Positions 13,001 through 25,231 of a stretch of 64,000 nt of DNA are shown piece after piece (position 1 is the stretch's first letter; each line of letters starts with the position of its first letter). The stretch covers positions 14,112,588 through 14,176,587 of the forward strand of contig OX359247.1 of the NCBI GenBank assembly GCA_947179485.1. The letters are read 5' to 3'. The notes under the pieces were generated by a model. It did no database searches. It was not told the DNA's origin and worked only from the letters and a program-made list of their open reading frames with translations. The position numbers and the translations under genes are program-made. Origin of the DNA: Allacma fusca. Taxonomy: Eukaryota; Arthropoda; Collembola; Symphypleona; Sminthuridae.

Positions 13001-14324
13001 AAGACCTGTTGTTTGCTACCTTCACTCATAATCCTTAAGTTTCCATAAGAATTTCAAATCAATTTTTTCCCAATGGCTTCTTCAATCATCTGATCTTGTG
13101 CATGAGTGTGAACAAGTCTGTAAGTACGTGCGTGTACTTATTATACCTGTACATTAACACACACACATACACATATACACACATGCACACACAGAGAAGG
13201 TATATCTACCTATACTTTAGATGAGAGAGAAACGCGCTGAGGTAGTTTATATAGTTGTGAGATCCGAACCCATATACTCCACTATACACAGTCATCCATT
13301 AGGCACAAGTATGTACGAATGAAGTGAAACATGATTTGTTTAGCTTATGGCAAAAACACATAAATAAATTATAATAAAGTGAATGTAAAGGTACGTACCA
13401 TGAATGCTGAGATACGATCGATAAAATACTCGGGTGAGAAGGAAAGTAATGTGTCAGTCTCCTGTGTAATAAAAAGCCTAAACGTCAATATGCATCGTTA
13501 TAATCTATTGAAGTTAAACAGGTAGTAAAATATACACGGCCGTTCAGCTCTGCTATGCCTTCATCATTCATCTTATCAGGCTCAGCGTCTATAACTGGCA
13601 CGATAGGAGGAGGAAGTATTTAAACAATACTAGGGAATTTAATGATTAGAAAAACGATAGTATTAATACTCACATTATTCTTTCGACTAGAATATATTTG
13701 CCATTTCTTATTAATTGGTAAGCTCAACATTGCATTCTTATTAACTGCTGTCAAGTCGAGTTCTTCCTGAAAATTTAGTCAAGGAAAAAAAAATAATCAA
13801 ACATTACTTATGTACATTACAGTATACAACAACACAGTACACATCCTGAGCTCACACATATATATGAAAGGAGATATATTTGAGAGCCCAAATTATATAT
13901 AAATATATAGTGAGCCCAACGGTCACCGATAAGGTTCCTCTAATTGGAGCCGATCCTTTAAAAAAGTTTATCGTCATGCATGACCGGACGATAAAAGGCA
14001 CACATTTAAAAATCTCACTCGACATATTAATAACAACTCACAACTCACCACAAACTCTGCAAACTGTTCCTCAAATTCCTCAGAATTTAAATTAGTTGGT
14101 GGGGATTGTATCACCAAATTCTGATCCAAAAGTCCATTCACTGTGATTTCAGGTGGATCACTCGAAGACCCTGAGGATGTGAAACAATTACAAAACTCCA
14201 AAGCTGTACTTGTCTTGGCCGGCATCCTCTCCAATAGATTCTCTATGGAAATTGTAGGGATGACAAAATTCTGACGTTGCCGGTCCACGGATTTTTGCAG
14301 ATTCTGAAGTATCTGTGAGAACAT
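7074..14324 (-). CDS. DAAM: DAAM: Dishevelled-associated activator of morphogenesis (diaphanous-related formin)
   Basis: Coding exons in transcript order: 14324-14049, 13766-13674, 13461-13399, 12329-11946, 11763-11482, 11042-10925, 10830-10710, 10541-10415, 9952-9389, 9227-8941, 8719-8357, 8234-8042, 7964-7803, 7680-7587, 7183-7074. All junctions are GT-AG and in phase, giving 1078 aa. Formins nucleate and elongate actin filaments; DAAM links Wnt/PCP signalling to Rho and actin. The GBD/FH3 region spans about residues 75-440, with AVCLVPGGH and [12 protein letters not shown] matching DAAM closely. A coiled coil precedes a proline-rich FH1 (about 509-610). FH2 (about 620-1000) has NWSKL (629-633), [11 protein letters not shown] and GNYMN (827-831). 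The [16 protein letters not shown] (1031-1043), is followed by basic KRKR, so autoinhibition looks intact. The N-terminus is least sure: ATG at 14324 is used, but TTCTCACAG at 14316 could be an acceptor with the true start further upstream. Confidence 0.93.
11160..11234 (-). ncRNA. Pre-miRNA-like hairpin in a DAAM intron (candidate)
   Basis: The arms 11160-11174 and 11220-11234 are perfect 15-nt inverted repeats. Past a small bulge the stem continues for 11 more pairs (11176-11186 with 11207-11217), closing a 20-nt loop. Two positions in the inner stem are G-U wobbles on the minus strand, the DAAM sense strand, but would be A-C mismatches on the plus strand. It lies inside the intron 11043-11481. 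Size and pairing suit a microRNA precursor; a short MITE remnant is the main alternative. Confidence 0.3.
13157..13194. repeat. CA-rich microsatellite in a DAAM intron
   Basis: An imperfect run of AC dinucleotides, interrupted by TAC and ATG units, inside the intron between DAAM exons 3 and 4. Confidence 0.7.
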
Positions 14325-16138
14325 GGTTGTAAAAGGAAGAGAGAGGTCAGTCAGACTCAGAAAAAAAAAACAACAAGGAAATTTCACCACAGCCTTTGAC
14401 GATGAGTCTTATTTAGGCCGAAGAGTGTTATTTTCAACTTGTGAGGATTAGTCTCGTGAAACTTTATTGTTGAGAGGGATGGATTTTTATTATTAACGGG
14501 AGATGCCTGACGAGGGTTGGATATAATAAGCATTATTGTATTCTTCACCACGCCACCAATTTTTTTTTCATCCTCAGAGAATAAAAAAAAATATATATTC
14601 CGTCTTGGTCTCCCTATCTATACATAGACACACAGAGCCACATGTAATCTATGGCAATTTAATATAAATAGCCACAAAAACACCAACACCACAATTTACT
14701 GCCGAGATTTCTTTTTGTACAAAGTAAAACGGAAGGTAATCGGTTGATTCCTTAAGGGCTCAAATAAATATCCTCAAATTGATACTATATACCACTACAG
14801 GAATCCTATCAATTGAAGCTCCAACTTCCTCTCGTGCACCATACTCCACTGATTGGATTTCTTTGAAGGATTCCGTTCCCAATGTAACCCTCACGTTTTG
14901 CATAAATAAAAGTTAAAGTGAAGAGCTTAGAAGTATGTAGAGGTGTTATTTGAGAAAAGGGTAGTTTGAAGGCATTTAAATGGTAACAGGAGGAAAATTT
15001 AGAGTAACTTTTAGTAGGAGAAAGCCATTACATTTACGTATGAGTTCAACGTATGGTGTATGACAGTTGCGAGAACTATATACACCGCATACACCCCAAT
15101 ATACTAATACCATTAAGAATTATGCCTTAGGAGCAAAACTTGTTGCACTCATTTAAAATTATTAAAACCTATAATTTAGCTACACCATTTCCCTACAGGA
15201 TTTTTCCCTGCATTGTCGATACATGTGGAAGTAGTGTCTTCCATCCCCCCCCTTGTACTTTACTTCACTTGTGAATACCCATACATCATATGCCCTTAAC
15301 TTTTCCAAGACTCTGCTACACTAATGCCGTTTGGTAAATTGAACTTAACTATCTTTAATAACTACAAATGACGTTTCATTTTCCCAGTGAAAATAAATTT
15401 TGCATATTAATTTATTATTTAAAACGAGGCCCTACTATCCCACTATCCATCACTCACCTCAAAGAACTTTCATGATTAAGGATACACTCGCTGGTAAATT
15501 ATTCAAGTTTCAAATTGAAATTCATACCTTGCTTAACCAGAAAACCACTTGAGGAAGAGTATAATGTAACAACAACAAAACCTACAAGGTTCATATGCCT
15601 GTATAGGGAAAACCCTCTTATAGGACAGAGTACTGTAACCAAAGAAGGGATAGATATATCTGAATAAAATAATGATTTACAAACTGTGCTTAAAAACTCA
15701 TTCAGAAATTAGTGCAAGTCTGTTAAATATTCAGAAAAAAAATGCGACAAGTCAACGGTTAAGGTTTGTGAGTAAACAAAGGGAACCCAGGAACGTAAAT
15801 AAAAAACCTGCATAAATGGTGTATTGATTTACATGAAATTTATTTCCAAGAGATTACAAGAGTGAAAGCGACTTTTATCTGACTTGCTGCACTCACTCAA
15901 TTAGTCAAAACATCAAATAGACATTTGTATACATTTTAATTACTTGTAATTGTATGGATGAAATCTATGTGGTAGTAAACCATTTATTTGTTTCTTTCAA
16001 GGAATTCATGCATGAGGGTATATCTATCTATCTCCTCTGTCTGTCTACATACTTATAGAGAAATACCATGTAGACTCTGTATCAGATAAAAACGGCTGAG
16101 CACACTTACACAAACATACACTTACTCACAGACACACA

Positions 16139-16158
16139 GACACACACACACACACACG
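16139..16158. repeat. (CA)n microsatellite
   Basis: About ten CA units, flanked on the left by a longer CA-rich stretch and followed by GTGTGCGTG, which can pair with it. Confidence 0.75.
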
Positions 16159-16227
16159 TGTGCGTGAACAGTAAATACTATTAAATACAGATAAATAAAT
16201 AGTTATCCTACATCATTTAACCTACTA

Positions 16228-16262
16228 CCCCCCCCTCCTCCCCGTTCCACACCCCCCCCCCC
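16228..16262. repeat. Poly-C rich tract
   Basis: Two runs of C (about 9 and 12) separated by TCCTCCCCGTTCCACA. Confidence 0.7.
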
Positions 16263-18445
16263 AATTTCATTTCTAAGGAGATGCACCTTTTATCTGGAAG
16301 TGATCCTCTCTCAAATAATACTCTTTACCCTAATACAAAATCCTTTTTTCTTGTCATTCCTCCTCGTAAATAAGTTCATGACACGGAGTTATCTCCTGTA
16401 AAGTCAATATGGAATAGTAGTCATTTAAAAAATGTTATATGTTCTAGCACGACTTCTCGGTTCATTGCCAAATATGTCAGTGCGTTATCTTCCTCACGCT
16501 TTGCACTTTACTTACCGTTGTTGTTCCTCTTATTTCAATCTAGTATGTAATCATTCCTTCCTATAAGTTGACTTTGAGTCCCATGGACTTATACAGAATG
16601 GAGAAAACTAGCACAGGGTTTATATGATTATAGATGCTGTAATACACACCTCCCTGCCTTGCTACAAGAAAAAATTAATCGCGCAAATAAATTACTAGAT
16701 ATTAAACTATATAACCCGTTGAGATGAGGGAGTCTCACTCCGCTGTATCATCATCATCAGCCTGACTTGATGTGAGTGGAGAACCCAGCATATACGTACA
16801 ATCCTCAACTAACTTATTGAAGACAAATGCACAATTCATCCCCAGAGATAATAATTCCTCTCTGTACAGTTGAATATGCAAGTTCTCCTGGGTTCACAAG
16901 AACAACACCATCAGAAAATTGCATACACACATTCCATGTGCCCTCCCCAGAGTCAGATACATAATGTGTAATGTACGCATATTGGGACGAGTAGAAAAAA
17001 AAAGTTTTCTTGAACTTGACTGCAATTCTATGTTTACTCTCCCATGCAGTGTGGTTGTATTATGTATTATTTTTTGCTACAATTTCTCACTACACTAACT
17101 ACACACAGACGTTCCCTGATTATCAAAGTTTGTTCAACTTTTATCTCACGGTGTAGTAAGTAATAGTAACTCCTCAATGAACCTATTATCTTTTTATGTA
17201 TAAGATATAGATACTATATTACTGAGAGTGTGAGTGGTGTGGTTGAGTGGTGTTGACAGGGAACTACTGTAACTCACTCATTTACTAAACATTTGAAATT
17301 ATTCAATCAGGTGCTTATTAATTATGTCACTAGATTTTTTTCCGTGCTTTTGTTCTTGTCTAGTCCTTTGTCTTAATGAGTGTCTGATTTCCTGGACTTC
17401 ATCTAATTGATGGTGAGGAGGATGGCCTATGAGCTAAATGAGTCTTCCTTGTTTGCTCTAGATAAATACTTGCATTTATAACCCCACACGGGAGTTACAA
17501 GAGTCATCATTATTATTAATTATAACAATTGTACACCCATTACCGGCACCCTATTTTCAGTTAAATGGAATAAATTAAAGTTGAAAGGTTGCACAATACA
17601 TCCCGTCACTAAATGAGCTGAGGACTACTGTCTCAAGCTGACATGGCAAGTAGTAATGACGAGAACCAACATGAAAATCAGCAGTGTGCAACCCCCGCCG
17701 GTGGGATTTGAGGTTAACAAAATTTAGACACGTTATGCAACTTTTGTAGACAGCCGTGTACGGGGTATGTGAGCATGTGAGAGACAAATTTTCTGGTTGA
17801 TAGTTCCCAAAATCTGTCTTACATCACTACAAAATCCTTTGGATTTTTATCTGAACTCTCGAAATTTTAAGAGTAGCTGCAGAGATGAAGGCACACGAAA
17901 ATCGGTCAAACAAATTAAATTATTTTGCAGGATAAATAATGATGCCCGTCCACAGAGCGGCTTCATGAGCTACAGTAAACGGAGTAACGAACCGGGAAAA
18001 ACTACACGGGTAACCTTGTCGTAATTAGTAGGGAAGGAAAGAACTGAAAAAGAAATTAACTTACAAGTGATAGTTTCCCCATGGTTAAAAATATAAATGT
18101 ATAAAAATGGCACTGGGCAAAACACAGAAACGGTGAGCAGAGCACGGCACGGCACACGATCTAAAGGTGATACGTTCACTTGTCAGAGTCTTGAATGTAA
18201 ATAAGATTGTAGCATGCGGAAAAAGGAAAACAAATGAAAGAAGACGAATCTACTGGCTTGGAAGCTGATGAGGAGTGGATGAAGGAGTCTCGAATGAAAA
18301 AAAGAGAGAGCCACACTAACCTACATGCTAAACTCGTTTTTCTAAATAATAAAATATGTTTTACAATTAACAATCCCCTTACCTGTAGTAGTATACGAGA
18401 TGGGCTGTGTGTGATAGTCGGAGAGTAGTCGTAGTATAGTAACAA

Positions 18446-18466
18446 TGTGTGTGTGTGTGTGTGTGT
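18446..18466. repeat. (TG)n microsatellite
   Basis: About ten uninterrupted TG units. Confidence 0.75.
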
Positions 18467-19960
18467 TAGCCTGGGTCTGTGTATCTCTCCAATGTTTACA
18501 CTCCACGAGATCACATATGCTCTTATGCACACTCCGTAAGACTTTAATCCCTTCCGGCTAACTTACATTGAAAATATTTCTTTTTAATTTGTGTCACACA
18601 TTACAATGAACATTCACTTGTTGGTCAGTTACAAATCAAATACTTAGCCCCCTTTAATCGGCTATTATGGTCAGAACAAGCACGTTACGGGGTTACTTTT
18701 ATATCACAATGAAAGAAACTCATAAAAAAATCTGTGTCCAAAAAATTCTTGCTGAAGACGAAACAAATTCCTTTAGAGTAATACAAACGAGTACAAATGT
18801 GTTACGATAAAGATAAGCGTAATCCCTTTTCCGTTCCGGCCAATGCAGTTATTTATCTGTCGTCGTTTTTATGTGAAGTATAAAAAAAAACTGCTGTTGT
18901 CGTATTTTTAAGGAAATTATCCCTGACCACTCAAATTATTGTAATGTAGTGATGAATTCCAACTACACACATTCCCTATAATACAGTGTAGCACTCACAC
19001 ACACACACAAATGAGACAGATCCAAATAATCAATAAACATGACCGTGCATGCGCTCAGTGGTTGCCGACGAGAGACGAAATCCAAAAACCCGGGTGTTTC
19101 CTGGTGCCTGACCGGAGCACGTCTATTCGTATTACTTGAATCTAATATAATAAGCCCATTTGTATGTTTACGCAACTCATAGCTATTAATAATAAAAATG
19201 GGGTTTTTTTCTTTTGTCTCTGGTTTTTTTTTGCCTCAATTATGTTTTCCTGTCCCTGGCTGTAAAGAGTAACTAACGCAGGGCACTGCTCCATACAAAC
19301 ACTCCACACTACTACTACTGCAATTGCTACACTGTATTGTGTTGGGACTTTTCATATTATGCCAGAGTGCCAGAAAGAACTCTTGTGCGGGGAAAAAAAT
19401 CAATAGGATTGAATGACTGAAAGTTTTTAGGAATTTTATTCGATTGTTTATATTTAATTGTATGTAGATTATACATGACGCAAGTTTTGGTTGAATAAAT
19501 TGCACAGCAGTTTTTTTTTCTGAACGACAATACTCAATACATAATATGTAATGATAATAATAAGTATAATCAGAATCATAATATTGAATAACATCCATCT
19601 CAATGAACTTCATTGGAATCTAGTAGTAATAATGAATGCATGATTACAATAATAATAATTAATGCCATAATCCTCTCGATTACTAGTATTTTTTTGTCGT
19701 ATCTCGCCGAAAAATTTCAGCATACATAGCTTGTAAGTTGTATAATATAATAGTCCTTCTCTAATAGATTTTTTTAAATATGTACACACACTTAAACAAT
19801 AGAGTAAGTTTTCACCCATAGCACACACGTGTCACCATATCATAAACTGTAAGAGACGAGCACATTTGAAGCCCTCAGACGCACACTTGTTCCAAACGCA
19901 TCCGTGTAAAGTACTTGAAGTTCACTATTAAATAATACAATAATTGCTGACATATTTAAG

Positions 19961-19976
19961 GAGGGGGGGGGGAGGG
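19961..19976. repeat. Poly-G tract
   Basis: A run of ten G within a GA-rich stretch, in an otherwise AT-rich region below the ELOVL gene. Confidence 0.65.
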
Positions 19977-20161
19977 AATAGTAATTCAATATAATAAATC
20001 CACAGTAAATAATCAAAACAACAGCCGACAATATTATAACAAAAAGCAGTTCAGCATTTTGATAAATGTGTGTAACATTCAATGTGTAATAATTGTAAGT
20101 ATGTATTTTTTTTATATGTAATGTACTAAAAACTACAGCAGTGTGTGTAGTTAAATCCAGT

Positions 20162-21871
20162 TTATTCCATCTTCTTGAGAGTCTTTGAGACAGTCTTAAT
20201 AACTGCACCTCCCCTTTTGATGAAGTAAGCTCTGTAGAAAAAGTTTGCAAAGAGGAGGAAGTAACTGGCATACATGATCAGAGCTAAGTTTATATGCTTC
20301 ATCTCCACAGAGCATTCACCGCCATTCCGCTTGACAAAAAGGCTGTAAATGTTCACCACGACCCCAACCACCATCTGGGACAGTTGAAGGAACGTGATGG
20401 ACATGGAGACTGGACGGGGGACACGAACCCGGCAAGACTAAAAATACATAAAATTAAAAATAATATCAGACATAAATAACTCACATTTGGAGCACATACT
20501 TTCCAAAGCCCAAGGAGAGCAGGAATAATATTCCATTTATTTGTAAAAGATCGTATTCAAAAGTCGATCCGTTCCTCTATGGAAGCCAGTTATACATATG
20601 TACAGTCTCGAATTTCAAGTACTAGTGTACAGAGTAAGCAAAGCACTGTCTTGTGTACAAATACTCATAGTTTGCTATCAAAACAGAGGGAAATTGATTG
20701 GGACCAGAGCAAAGCCAATGGGAACTCCCTCCGTCAAAGCACGCAGAGGTAATAGATGAAGAAATCAATTTTTACTCAATCAAGACAAATCAATGAAGTA
20801 AACGGGAAATTTATCACTAAATATTTAAATTACTGACCCCCCTTTCCCAAGTCTCACCTGACAATGAGACACGCTGCAGTCGTAGTCACACATAGTTGCA
20901 TAAAAATATTTGGTTATTAAGAAATCATCCAATTATTACTCACTTTGAGACCGTAGTACGTGTACATGAGGGAATGTACGAGGTAGTTCATCACCATGAA
21001 CCAACGTGATGTCGCATCGTAAGATTCGTAGGTAAACCATGTGTAGCCCAGGACGGTTATGTGATGGTACCTACATGGTTGAGAGACCAAGGGTATTAAA
21101 CCAAGGATCTTTAAACTCAAAGACAGTCTTTCCAAGTGTAACCATGAATATTTTATCAAGAGACACAAAGCAAACGGAACTTATGTAAGCTCAAAAATAG
21201 ACTTTCAAATGACTTTGAACATCAATTTCAACCCTATGTATAAGTATATTTCTCACTCATAAAAATAGCGTTGAAACACCTTCAACCAACAATTACCAAT
21301 AACAATAGAAACCCCAATAGCTTTCTACTGTAGATCCCACTAGGACTATCTCTAAGTTATTAGTAAAGCTCATCAAAGACAAATCAATCACTGCATTTCC
21401 TTATCAAGGTGTATGGAATTACATACACAACTGAGAATTGAAGGGTCCATTATCCACACTATACTGTCTCCTGTCACTCTGACGCACTCGGGCCAAACTG
21501 ATTGTTTCAAAACTTACCAGTGAAGAAAGATGAGGGGTTGTTTCCTCAGAACAATGAATGCAGTATCACCAAGTTCAACGGCTTTACTTAAAGTGAAGAG
21601 CAGGCCCCAAAATGCCGTTGCCACATTGTGGTAATCCCTTCAAATTCAAATTCAAAAAAAAAACCCAAAAATCAGTCAGTTAAAAGTATGCAACACAATT
21701 TTTCATCACATATTTCCTGTCCCAATTTTGTAGCACATGATTACGCCAGCTAATTTCCCAATCCTTACGCTTCAAAGGTCTTGCAATGAGCATATTAAGT
21801 ACAAATGTGTACATATTTCACTTCCGGCTCACAGCAGAGTCCACAGTACCCAATACTGACACTCCTGTGAT

Positions 21872-21916
<45 letters not shown>

Positions 21917-22470
21917 ACATTCATTCATATGTACTCACAAGGACTCCTATGGAATTATCTATGTGTCTGGTATGTATGTGTGTACCACAGAGCCACAGCC
22001 TCTCAATATTAACTCCACAACAACAAAAAATCCTGATTGGTAACCTTAAACAAATAGTCTCTGTCAATGCTGACGATCACTCTGCCGTTACCATTTTAAC
22101 CCGAATTGATGAAAATAATTAAATTTCCTCACCTCCGACACACTGACAGATGAAAGCCTTGTTCCTGTCCAAGAATATAGAGGAGCTCCGGGCCGGTTCG
22201 TAATGTTCCAAAGATTGAAAACACTGCTAAGGAGAAATTCCAGAGGACGAGGAGTGTTCGTAGAGAGTATGCTGCACGATTCCTCATGTACATTTGTCCC
22301 GCAAAAATTAAACTTAAATAAATTGTACTAATAATAACTGACAAAACCCAGTTTTTCCCCATCCACAGTCTCCATGCAGTCAGATCAAAGTGTTCAAAAG
22401 ACCAAACAGTTAAATAGGGCGGATTTAGTAGCGGATCCTCCACTAGCCTCGACGTTCCCGTCGTATTCAT
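20162..22470 (-). CDS. ELOVL6: ELOVL6-type very-long-chain fatty acid elongase (3-ketoacyl-CoA synthase)
   Basis: Exons in transcript order: 22470-22133, 21637-21518, 21070-20944, 20437-20162; all GT-AG and in phase, 286 aa, near the usual 265-300. ELOVL enzymes sit in the ER membrane and condense malonyl-CoA with acyl-CoA, the first step of chain elongation. Family marks seen: KAVELGDT (131-138, the KxxExxDT box), the catalytic histidine box HWYHH (152-156, split across the second intron), [12 protein letters not shown] (181-192) and TFLQLSQ (210-216). Hydrophobic segments at about 41-59 and 70-90 begin a series of membrane spans. The protein ends in KKME, a dilysine ER-retrieval signal. [14 protein letters not shown] resembles ELOVL3/6 (saturated and monounsaturated C12-C18 substrates) more than the ELOVL1/4/5 type; the exact subtype is inferred. 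Confidence 0.9.
21874..21914. repeat. (AC)n microsatellite in ELOVL intron 1
   Basis: About 20 uninterrupted AC units in the first intron (21638-22132) of the ELOVL gene. Confidence 0.85.
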
Positions 22471-23001
22471 TTTTGTATTTAAGTAAAGAGTAGTATAGTA
22501 TTTAGTATATAAATTTTAAAACAGTTTTAAAAATCCCTCACACAGAAATTTGTGATACTTTCCCCTTTTTTTTTAATAAAAAAAAATTGGAATTTTCTCC
22601 TGATTATTCCCTGCTTATTGTAGTAACTCCTGAGAAGAACTCTCTGTGGAACTCCTTGCTGAGAGACACAATTCCTTTTGAAATGTAGGGAATTAGGAAC
22701 TTGTGAGTGTGTGTGTGTGTATGTGTGTGAGTGAAATGGAGTATACGTGAGAGTCAAACTCTCTGCTGTTGTGCTGTTTCAATGAAGATTTGGACAGGTT
22801 CAGTGTGTGTATGTGTGTGTGAGTGTAAGTAAGTAAAAGATGTAGAAATGTGGGAGAAACCCTACCCTACCTGTCTGACTGAGTGTCTGTACTCTTCTAG
22901 GTTACCTTATGCACTAAAACATCTATTTAGGTCAGTTTGGGTATTGCTTTTTTGCTGAGAAGCCGTTTAGGGCTGTAAAAACTCATATAGCTATACTCCC
23001 T

Positions 23002-23038
23002 ACACACACACACGAGAGAGAGAGAGAGAGAGAGAGAA
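23002..23038. repeat. Compound (AC)n(GA)n microsatellite
   Basis: An AC run passes directly into a GA run of about 12 units. Confidence 0.8.
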
Positions 23039-23276
23039 CAAGAGTAGTAGTGCTCTTTCAGGAATAAACTATCTCCTATATGCTTCTCCCTGACTACTAA
23101 ATGTCTTCAGTTTTTCACGGACTACACAGAGCATAGTGCAGAGACGTGTAGAGGAGAAGTGAGCAGTGCACAGAACTGTTGGCACTGTAAACTGGCAATA
23201 TATGACGAGAGGAGCCGAACACTTTTGGGACTGTTTGTGTATCTCAGCTCCACACATGCATACTAAGAGGAGTGTT

Positions 23277-23292
23277 TCTCTCTCTCTCTCTC
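23277..23292. repeat. (TC)n microsatellite
   Basis: About eight TC units. Confidence 0.65.
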
Positions 23293-25195
23293 GTGACGGT
23301 AATACTCAAGAATAAAGGGGGGATTTTGGCTTCACGAATATTATTTGACTGCATTTTAGTAACTATAGACGACAAATCAAGTACCTACATAGTCTCAATC
23401 CCTATTCCTCGGAATGATATTCCATGTTTGCATGGCTTTGAACCAGGTGGCAGGGCTCCTATATTTTCCCCAACATTTACTTCTTCACACTCAAGTATCT
23501 AGTACTTACCATGTATCATACCATTCCTGTATGTGTTCCCAGACCCATTAACTTTCTCAAAGAGGATGCACTTATTAATACCATTGATGATATAAGCTGG
23601 AAGTTTTGACTGTGTGGGACTGCATGGTAACTGGTAGTAGTGGTAACACTCCGCGGATCCTCTCCTCCATTATCCTTAGTCATTAGATGTGAGATGCGTA
23701 ATCATTGTTACACCAGGAGATGATTTCATTTTTGTAAGTAAGGACTTAGTGTATAGTAGTAGTAGCTCATCCCTATGTCAATTCCTTTTCTGACGTTATC
23801 TCTGCATGTGCAGGCGTGATTTCCTTTTTTTTTGTTACTCGTATTAAACTCTACAATGTCTGTGTCCCTTCCTATATATCTGTGGTACAGTGCTGTTTAT
23901 ATCTGCGAAAGTAAAAGTCCAAAGATAACATGACTATGCATCACCGAGGGGGAATTCCGAGGAATTGCCATTTTTTCTTTCCGAGCAAACACTGATTCTA
24001 TCCAATGGTCAAAGTTGTTCGTACATCGTCAACTAGTGTTTTCCCTAACAGAAGCATGGATTTACCTGACAGGACAGTAAGCTTTGTTAGAGATGTCTTT
24101 CCCACGAAAATCCTATTACACATATGTGATTTAATAACCATTACAGGAATTAGACTGTTACGTGTGGAGTCATTTTTATTGTGATAGCTCTTTTAGGAAT
24201 AATATTTACTCAAGGATTCGACTGTGTATAGTACGGACGACTCACCGGTAGGATGGAAGGCTGCTGGACTTTTGGATGACCAGAAAACAACGTCTGGATT
24301 TTAAGAATGGGTGTGTAAATCCCCCGTCGCCAAGTATAGTACTAAACAGTCTGGGAGATATACATAAAACCTGAGAGGGCCGATTACGTCATTTTCTTTA
24401 AATAAAGCTTGACATTGCACTCAATGATTAGATAAATGTAAACTCAGTAGTAGTTATATGTTTCTGTAGCAAGTCATACTACTATGCATTCAAATTGCTT
24501 ATTATCATTCCAATGCTCCTTGTATGTATTGACACAGGCAGGGGAGATGATTATGATTGCAGTGGAGAGTATGCATACTTTAATATACTACCCACGGACC
24601 GAGCTGCATTCATTCAACATCTGAGAACTTTTTTGTGTATCTACTCCTTATACACTGATGCATGTAAGGATCGTGTATCTATGTATGTACGTCCACACAT
24701 GCATGAGTATTTTGACATTGGTGCAGGGAAGCCCTCTTGTAAAAAATGATATGTGCAAGAAAAGAGAGATCCTTGTATTTGCAATCACATATAACCCAGG
24801 ATGTAAATAAGTGTAAGCAGTGGGAGCCCTGGTATGTATCTATAGACAAGTTTAAAAGTTGCATTCATAGACTGGTCTCCCTTTGACATGAATAAGGAAT
24901 ACAACAGCGCATTTAACACAATTTCATTACATGGTTTCCAAATTATTACAGTGGATTCTTTCCCCTAGGTGATCCTTTTGTAACAACTGGGATTCATACG
25001 TGTGTTGTGAAAAGTATTCATCTGTACTCATATCATCGGACTGTTGTACAGTACAATCTTTGGGATTCGCATGGATGTGGAATGTATATAACTTGCATAA
25101 TTAGTATTGCCAATGTTGTACATATCATTGTTTCTTACATGAATCTTGTAGGTGCAGAGGCTCATTGTCAGAGGTGCATGATTATGCATGCAGTA

Positions 25196-25231
25196 TGTAT
25201 GTAATTATGTATGTATGTATGTATGTATGAG
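25196..25231. repeat. (ATGT)n tetranucleotide repeat
   Basis: About eight ATGT units, with one interruption (AAT) near 25203. Confidence 0.7.

Larger units (their letters stand above)
14325..20161. other. Non-coding stretch upstream of DAAM and downstream of ELOVL
   Basis: No coding exon is recognised. It should contain DAAM 5' UTR exons and promoter, and the ELOVL 3' UTR at the right end. CA, TG and homopolymer C and G tracts occur. A somewhat GC-richer part at 17940-18180 could be a promoter or an old transposon piece; it has no readable frame of known type. A CCGGAAG (ETS-type) word lies near 18555 on the minus strand. Confidence 0.4.

Noticed and set aside
13548-13590. Possible extra DAAM exon reading [19 protein letters not shown]
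   Set aside because: After its acceptor, phase 0 meets a stop at once. Exon 2 joins the exon at 13461-13399 directly in phase, and that exon matches DAAM (PEYFIDRI against PEFYIDQL).
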